Shown piece after piece: positions 51,514-59,384 of a stretch of DNA of 59,384 nt. The notes below the pieces were generated by a model that was not told where the DNA came from, made no database searches, and worked only from the letters and a program-made list of their open reading frames with translations. Each line of letters opens with the position of its first letter. The first letter of the stretch is position 1. The translations under genes and the position numbers were made by a program. The DNA is from Candidatus Eisenbacteria bacterium RBG_16_71_46 (GTDB lineage Bacteria > Eisenbacteria > RBG-16-71-46), in assembly GCA_001780165.1 (NCBI GenBank), contig MFFQ01000018.1:1-59384 (forward strand). The letters run 5' to 3'.

Positions 51514-53084
51514 GGCCGGCGCGGCAGGAGGGTGACGAGCGGGAGGATCATCTCCTCGACCGACACGCCCCCGTGCTGGAACGACCCCCGGAACTGGCGC
51601 TCGTACTCGTGGAAGCGCGTGGGATACACGAAGTAGAAGTCCTCGCGCGCCAGGATGTAGCTCTTGTTCACGCCGGTGTCCGGCAGCATGTAGTCGGCGG
51701 GCTTGCGCACGATGATCGCCTGTTTCGGATCGCAATTCAGATTCACGCCGTACTTGTAGCGTAGGTTGGTCGAGGTGTCGCGATTGCCGTGCACCAACGC
51801 CGAGCGGCGCCCCAGCACCGAGCCGTGGTCGGTGGTCAGGACCACCGCGCAGTCCTGGGTGCTGAGCGCGCGGAAGATGTCGTAGAGCGGGCTATGCACG
51901 AACCACGCCTTCATCACCGCGCGAAACGCGGCTTCGTCGGGGGCCAACTCCTGCAGGATCTCGCTCTCCGAGCGGCCGTGCGCGAGGATGTCGAGGAAGT
52001 TGAACACCATGCTCGTGAGCGGCACGCCGGCAAACGAGTTGATCTGGCGGCGCGTGCTCTGGGCTTCCTCCTGTTCGTAGATCTTGAGGTACTTGGTGGG
52101 CCGGTCGGGCATGATCTTGAGCCGCTCGAGCTGGAACTCGAGCAACTGGCGCTCGAAGCGGTTCTTGGTCCGCTCGTCGTTGCTGGCTTCCTGCCACAGG
52201 TCGGGATGCTGCTTCGACAGTTGCGCGGGGAACAGCCCGGAGAAGATCGCGTTGCGCGAATAGGGCGTGGCGGTGGGCAGGATGGAGCAGTAGTAGTCGC
52301 GGTGGATCTCGAAGTAGTCCTCGAGCAGCGGCTCGAGCGCGAACCACATGTCGAGCCGCATGCAGTCGATGACGATGAACACCACGCGCCGCTTCTCGCG
52401 CATGTGCGGGGCCACCGCCCTGGGCACGACGTCGATCGACAGCGGCGGCCGCGCCCCCGGATCGCGCATCCACTGCGGGTAGCGGTCCTCGATGAACCGC
52501 CCGAACTCGATGTTCACCGCCCGCCGGAAATCGGCGTGCGCCTGCTTGAGCCCTTCCTCGAGACCGGCGTCGAAGCGCACGTCCCAGCGCGCCAGGTCCA
52601 CCGCGACGTCCACCCAGCTCGCCCAGTCGAGGCGCCGCAGGTCGAGCAGCTGCCAGCGCTGCATCTCGCCGACGTAGTCGCGCGCGCGCTGCGAGGTCTG
52701 GAGTCGCTGCGAGTCGAACACCCGCTTGCAGGCCAGGAACACCTGCGAGGGATTGACCGGCTTGATGAGGTAATCGGTGATGTGGCGGCCGATCGCCTCG
52801 TTCATGAGCGATTCCTCCTCGCTCTTGGTGACCATGATCACCGGGATCGCGAGGTCGCGGGACTTGATCGCGTTGAGCGTCTCCAACCCGCCCAGCCCCG
52901 GCATCATCTCGTCGAGCAGCACGACGTCGTAGCGCTCCTTCTCCAGGGCGGAGAGGGCGTCCTCCCCATTGGGCACCGGGGTGACGGCGAATCCCTTCTG
53001 CTCGAGAAACTTGATGTGGGGCCGCAGCAGGTCGATCTCGTCGTCGGCCCACAGGATGCGGCGAGGGGTCTCGTCGGTGACCAT
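51510..53084 (-). CDS. PorX-like response regulator: REC domain plus PglZ/alkaline-phosphatase domain
   Basis: This 524-residue protein has a receiver domain (1-125; acidic pair Asp14/Asp15, phospho-Asp58 in LLDEM, Lys in IKPVNPSQVF), a helical linker (about 130-215) and a PglZ domain of the alkaline-phosphatase superfamily (about 220-520). Metal-binding segments are visible as VVFIVIDCMRLDMW and VVLTTDHGSVLGRR. This exact architecture is PorX, which controls type IX secretion in Bacteroidota and hydrolyses oligonucleotides in some members. No DNA-binding domain is present. Its start lies 189 bases from the upstream histidine kinase stop, and it overlaps tsaE by 4 bases. That it controls secretion here is inference from the family. 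Confidence 0.9.
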   Translation of the reverse strand: MVTDETPRRILWADDEIDLLRPHIKFLEQKGFAVTPVPNGEDALSALEKERYDVVLLDEMMPGLGGLETLNAIKSRDLAIPVIMVTKSEEESLMNEAIGRHITDYLIKPVNPSQVFLACKRVFDSQRLQTSQRARDYVGEMQRWQLLDLRRLDWASWVDVAVDLARWDVRFDAGLEEGLKQAHADFRRAVNIEFGRFIEDRYPQWMRDPGARPPLSIDVVPRAVAPHMREKRRVVFIVIDCMRLDMWFALEPLLEDYFEIHRDYYCSILPTATPYSRNAIFSGLFPAQLSKQHPDLWQEASNDERTKNRFERQLLEFQLERLKIMPDRPTKYLKIYEQEEAQSTRRQINSFAGVPLTSMVFNFLDILAHGRSESEILQELAPDEAAFRAVMKAWFVHSPLYDIFRALSTQDCAVVLTTDHGSVLGRRSALVHGNRDTSTNLRYKYGVNLNCDPKQAIIVRKPADYMLPDTGVNKSYILAREDFYFVYPTRFHEYERQFRGSFQHGGVSVEEMILPLVTLLPRRP

Positions 53085-53273
53085 GGAGAATCCGGGTGGC
53101 GGCCTGCAGGCGGCCGCGGATGAACGGCTCGAATGCGGCCTCGGCTAACGGCTTACGCCGGCGAGGCCGGCGCGCGGACGCGGAACCACCGCGCATGGTA
53201 CCCCCTCGTCCGCTCTCGCGCCAGCCGGGCGGCGCGCCGGGCGAGGCGCTCGCGGGGGGGCCGGTCCCGGGCC

Positions 53274-54572
53274 TCAGGTCGGAAAGCTGATGACGACGGT
53301 CGTGCCTTCGCCGGGGGCGCTGTGGCGGATCAGGATCCGCCCGCCGTGGTACTCCTCGATCACGCGCCGCGCCAGCGCCAGCCCCAGACCCCAGCCGCGC
53401 TGCTTGGTGGTGTAGCCGGGCTCGAAGGCCCGCCGCTGCTCCACCGGGGTCATGCCGCGTCCGTTGTCGGCGATGAGCACCTCGACGGTCTCGGAGACCT
53501 TGCGCCGCTCCACGCGCACATCGATCAACCCGGGGCGCTTGTCGAGCGCCGACACCGCGTTGAACAGGAGGTTCTCGAGCGCCCACTCCAGCAGCTCGCG
53601 GTTGAGATTGACCGGCGGCACGTCCTCGTAGTGCTCGCGGATGCCCACGTCGCCGCTGTCACGGGGCAGGCGGCGCCGCACGTACTCCACCGCGGCCCGC
53701 GCCACGGGGATGACGTCGGACGCGTGGAGCACGGGGGGCGAGCCGACGTGGCTGAAGCGCTGCGCGACCTTGTTGAGGCGATCGACGTCGCGCTCCATCT
53801 CGGCCAGGGTCTCCTCGACCTCGGCGCGCGGCAGCCGCACGTCGGCCTCCGCGGGCGCCGTCTCGAGGTGGTTGCGCAGCAGCTCGATCCAGCCCATGAG
53901 CGACGACAGCGGCGTGCCGAGCTGATGCGCGGTCTCCTTCGCCATCCCGACCCAGATGGTGCGCTTCTCGGCCTGGCGGATGCTGGCCAGCCCCCACAGC
54001 CCGAGCGACAGCAGCAGCACCACGCCGCCGAGCGAGATCAGCGGCATCCAGCGCAGCCGATCGAGCACCTCGGGGTCGCCGTAGTGGACGGCGCCGAGCG
54101 TCTCGGGCGGGAACGAGAGCGCCATGATGATCGGGTCATTGCGCCGGTCGAGTTCCAGCGCGTGCAGCCGCACCCGCTCGATGTGCATCCGGGTGACCGG
54201 CGAGATCGGCTGCCCCAGGGCGAGGCTGTCGATGGACTCCGCCGCCACCTGTCCGGCCTCCACGCCGATCTGGCGCCAGGCGCGCGGGATGCCCTGCACG
54301 TCGGTGATCACGATCGGGAAGTCGAGGTTCGAGATCACCTCGCCGAAGATGCGCTGCAGCTCCGGGTCGCGCGTGGCCGGGAAGGACGCCTGCGCGCAGA
54401 AGCGCGCGAGCACGCGGGAGGTGCTCGTGACCTCCTGCGACAGCCGCCCGATCATCGCGTAGGTGAAGAGAAAAACCGCGGTGACGAGCAGGCTGCTGCC
54501 GATGAAGAGCGCGGCCTTGAGGATCTGGCGCGACCTCAATGACGGGCCGCTCGTCACGCGTTCCACGGTCAC
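53274..54572 (-). CDS. Membrane sensor histidine kinase
   Basis: This 432-residue kinase has transmembrane helices at about 17-40 and 176-196 enclosing a periplasmic sensor region, then a phosphoacceptor motif (His216 in AKETAHQLGTPLS), and an ATPase domain with N box (ENLLFNAVSAL), G1 (DNGRGM) and G2 (GWGLGLALARR). Its neighbour is the PorX-like regulator, and the H-box form KETAHQLGTPLSSLMGW is close to that of kinases next to such regulators in the FCB group, so they likely form one signalling pair. The start is GTG (54572), one base after the serS stop. The signal sensed is unknown. Confidence 0.9.
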   Translation of the reverse strand: MTVERVTSGPSLRSRQILKAALFIGSSLLVTAVFLFTYAMIGRLSQEVTSTSRVLARFCAQASFPATRDPELQRIFGEVISNLDFPIVITDVQGIPRAWRQIGVEAGQVAAESIDSLALGQPISPVTRMHIERVRLHALELDRRNDPIIMALSFPPETLGAVHYGDPEVLDRLRWMPLISLGGVVLLLSLGLWGLASIRQAEKRTIWVGMAKETAHQLGTPLSSLMGWIELLRNHLETAPAEADVRLPRAEVEETLAEMERDVDRLNKVAQRFSHVGSPPVLHASDVIPVARAAVEYVRRRLPRDSGDVGIREHYEDVPPVNLNRELLEWALENLLFNAVSALDKRPGLIDVRVERRKVSETVEVLIADNGRGMTPVEQRRAFEPGYTTKQRGWGLGLALARRVIEEYHGGRILIRHSAPGEGTTVVISFPT

Positions 54573-54573
54573 C

Positions 54574-56236
<1,663 letters not shown>

Positions 56237-56314
56237 GCGATCCCCCCGCGGCGCGGCGCGGGTGCGCCCGCATCGGGCCCACGTCCTCGGCTGCGACGGC
56301 GTCCGGCATGCGGG

Positions 56315-56740
56315 TCAGCTCTTCCCTGCGCTCTTCTTCTTCGCCACCTTGCGGGCGGACTTCTTTTCGGACTTGCGGACCGAGGCCTTGCGCGGGGCGG
56401 CGCGCTTCGCCGCGGGCTTGGCGGCCTTGACCGGCTTCGGACCGGCAGGAGCCTCCGCCCGGACCTTGCGCTTCTTCCTCGGCGGCGAGGGACGGTGCAT
56501 CGGGATGCCCAGCGAGCGCAACAGCGACGCCACCTGGTCCGACGGCTGCGCGCCGCGCGAGAGCCAGGTCACGACCTTGTCCTTGTGCACCACCAGCTCG
56601 TAGGGCTGGACCAGCGGGTTGTAGTGTCCGAGGATCTCGAGGAAGCGCCCGTCGCGCTGCCGCCGCGAATCCGCCGCCACCATCCGGTAGAAGGGCCGCT
56701 TCTTCGCTCCGGCCCGCATCAGGCGAATGACTACCGACAT
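56315..56740 (-). CDS. rpsP: 30S ribosomal protein S16 with long basic tail
   Basis: The first 80 residues are a normal S16 ([24 protein letters not shown], then LGHYNPL and [15 protein letters not shown]). About 60 Lys/Arg/Ala/Pro-rich residues follow, making 141 in all, against about 80-90 usual. Such tails occur in some high-GC phyla and may contact rRNA. GGAGGAGG lies 7 bases before the ATG. It is 70 bases downstream of ffh, which is the usual ffh-rpsP order. Confidence 0.96.
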   Translation of the reverse strand: MSVVIRLMRAGAKKRPFYRMVAADSRRQRDGRFLEILGHYNPLVQPYELVVHKDKVVTWLSRGAQPSDQVASLLRSLGIPMHRPSPPRKKRKVRAEAPAGPKPVKAAKPAAKRAAPRKASVRKSEKKSARKVAKKKSAGKS

Positions 56741-56810
56741 GTAGAAACCTCCTCCGAGGAGTGTGAGGCCCGGCGGACCGCGGCCCGCCGCGCCCGGGTT
56801 GTGACGCGTC

Positions 56811-58139
<1,329 letters not shown>

Positions 58140-58165
58140 GGTCCCTTCGGTTCTCGAAACCGCGA

Positions 58166-58174
58166 ACCATAACA
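58166..58174 (-). promoter_or_regulatory. Candidate extended -10 promoter for ffh
   Basis: The minus strand reads TGT followed by TATGGT (58171-58166), an extended -10 element, about 30 bases before the GTG of ffh. No clear -35 box. This would head the ffh-rpsP-serS run. Confidence 0.38.
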
Positions 58175-58528
58175 CAGGTTACGGCCGATGAGGAAGGCCC
58201 TGGCGCGATGCCGCGGCGAGATGCTCGGGACGGCTCCGCCCGGGCGCGCCACCCGATTGCACGCCGCGTCGAAGCCGGTGCGGGTCACGGGCCGTCGAAA
58301 CGTGCCGGAGGCCGTGCGGGGAGCCGGCGCGACCCGGCGATCTCAGGAGACCGGTACTCTGAGGTCTTGTGCGGCCCCGGATGCAGCACTAGCATGGTGG
58401 GGCGCAGAAGCGTGCGCTCCGTGCCAGGCGCTCCCGGCGCCGGCGCAGCGGGGAGGAACGAACCGAGGTCTCTGGCTACCCGCGGTACGCCACTGGTTGC
58501 GATTCCCTTTCGCTCCGGAGAACTCGCC
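58175..58528. other. Divergent intergenic region between ffh and the secreted repeat protein
   Basis: Apart from the candidate ffh promoter at its left side and GGAG at 8-10 bases before the 58529 ATG, I see no gene. A weak hairpin (AGACC / GGTCT around 58351-58370) and an Ala/Arg-rich open frame are present but unconvincing. Confidence 0.45.
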
Positions 58529-59384
58529 ATGTCGCGCTCGAACGCACACCCGTCCGCCGTTTTCTTTCTGTGCTGCATCCTCTGCTCCGCCCCTGGCGCG
58601 TCCGCGCGAGCCGACTGGCCCGCCAACGGCGCGTTGCTCACGAGTTCGACCAGCAACTTCGACGTGTCGATCGCTCCCGACGCGCACGGGGGCGTGTTCG
58701 CGTTCTGGTTCGAGGCGCGGCCGGATTCCCCGGGCGTCTACGCCTCACGCCTGCTGATCGACGGCAGCCCCGCGCCCGGCTGGCCGACACCGGGTCGCCG
58801 CGTCGTCGAAACCGATCGGTTCGCGGGGGCGTCGACGAGGGCGGTTCCGGACGGCTCGGGCGGGGCGTACGTGGCCTACTGGAACCCCTTCCTCAGCGCG
58901 CCGAATCCGCATCTGGCCGTGGCGCGACTCGCGGCCGACGGCTCTCCCGCCCCGGGGTGGCCGACGGGCGGGCTGCTCCTGTTCGACGAAGCCCAAAAGC
59001 CGGTCTTCGCGCGGATGATCCCGGATGGGAGCGGAGGGGCGTGCCTCGCCTGGCTGGTGTGGCGCGCCAGATCGCCGCAGAGCTTCTTCAGCAGCGTGAA
59101 CGACGTGCGTGCCATTCGCGTCGCAGCCGACGGCAGCGTCGCAGCCGGCTGGCCCGCAGCCGGACTGGCGGTCTGGGTCCCTCCCGATTCGGCGCCGCCT
59201 TCGATGTTGCACGCCCTGGAAGTCGCCCCCGATGGGGCGGGCGGGATGTACGTCGCATGGCAGGACTCGGCGGACGGCATCGGCGATGCCTACCTGCAGC
59301 ACCTGACCGGCGCCGGCGAGATGGCGCCGGGATGGCCCGCCGACGGCCGTCCCGTGTCCAGCGTCGCCTCGCGGAAGTCCGGGC
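58529..59384 (+). CDS. Secreted repeat protein, 3' end beyond the window
   Basis: An open frame of 285 codons runs from an ATG (GGAGAA 8 bases upstream) off the right edge. Residues 1-25 are a signal peptide (AVFFLCCILCSAPGASARA). After it come blades of about 45-55 residues sharing the ends ADGSPAPGWPT, DGSGGAYVAYWN, DGSVAAGWPAAG and DGAGGMYVAWQD, a beta-propeller-like series. In FCB bacteria such DGS..GWP proteins often end in a sorting domain for type IX secretion; that end would be outside this window, so it is inference. The PorX-like regulator nearby makes this worth checking. I assign no function. Confidence 0.85.
   Translation, partial: MSRSNAHPSAVFFLCCILCSAPGASARADWPANGALLTSSTSNFDVSIAPDAHGGVFAFWFEARPDSPGVYASRLLIDGSPAPGWPTPGRRVVETDRFAGASTRAVPDGSGGAYVAYWNPFLSAPNPHLAVARLAADGSPAPGWPTGGLLLFDEAQKPVFARMIPDGSGGACLAWLVWRARSPQSFFSSVNDVRAIRVAADGSVAAGWPAAGLAVWVPPDSAPPSMLHALEVAPDGAGGMYVAWQDSADGIGDAYLQHLTGAGEMAPGWPADGRPVSSVASRKSG

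Noticed and set aside
58175-58528. 4.5S/SRP RNA gene next to ffh
   Set aside because: The conserved domain IV core of SRP RNA is not present on either strand of this gap.
58188-58757. Plus-strand open frame overlapping the secreted repeat protein
   Set aside because: It reads as a Cys/Arg/Ala/Pro-rich shadow; the competing frame from 58529 has a signal peptide, a ribosome binding site and regular repeats.

Overview
The window is a very GC-rich (about 70 % by eye), densely packed chromosomal segment from a diderm bacterium. Outer-membrane genes (LptD, a BamA-type barrel, lipoproteins, a heptosyltransferase-like enzyme) show an LPS-type or similar outer envelope. A PorX-type response regulator, and a partial secreted protein with DGS-PAPGWP repeats at the right edge, suggest a member of the FCB group, perhaps Candidatus Eisenbacteria or a relative; this placement is inference. 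About 45 protein genes are supported, most on the minus strand. I see no rRNA, tRNA, CRISPR array, transposase or prophage. Many longer open frames are GC-driven shadows and were left out.

Layout. 1-11.4 kb: a Cu/Zn superoxide dismutase lipoprotein, a DUF885 metallopeptidase-like protein, a NYN-LOTUS putative RNA-binding nuclease, an M1 aminopeptidase, an S9 peptidase and a three-gene ABC exporter. 11.4-20.4 kb: an intergenic 57-bp tandem repeat, a Peptidase-MA/PD40/BamA-like surface protein, then a sulfur-trafficking run (PLP trans-sulfuration enzyme, TPR protein, cysteine desulfurase, MnmA, methyltransferase). 20.5-30.2 kb: a plus-strand envelope operon (GT9, SAM hydroxide adenosyltransferase, GT-C/TPR membrane protein), an S41 protease with an aminotransferase, a GH3 enzyme and an outer-membrane barrel with one heme motif. 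30.2-37.4 kb: a HyuA/HyuB pair, a VTT protein, a bactofilin-like/DUF4097 pair and a poly-Thr lipoprotein.

37.6-41.8 kb holds the most striking locus. An exported UshA-like/tetraheme cytochrome c gene is interrupted by an in-frame TGA at codon 56 inside a Cys-Gly-X-His motif. A perfect 7-bp hairpin begins 18 nt downstream, as expected for a bacterial SECIS. I read it as a selenoprotein. It lies directly upstream of, and probably in one operon with, cystathionine beta-synthase and a cystathionine gamma-synthase/lyase.

41.9-59.4 kb: a TPR-zincin protein, a 128-bp inverted-repeat element, then a long minus-strand housekeeping run with overlapping starts and stops: ffh, rpsP, a TPR lipoprotein, serS, a histidine kinase, a PorX-like REC-PglZ regulator, tsaE, a tsaB-rimI fusion, accD, folC and lptD. 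This run links translation fidelity, fatty-acid and folate synthesis, LPS export and (by analogy) type IX secretion control. The right edge carries the 5' part of a secreted repeat protein reading off the window.
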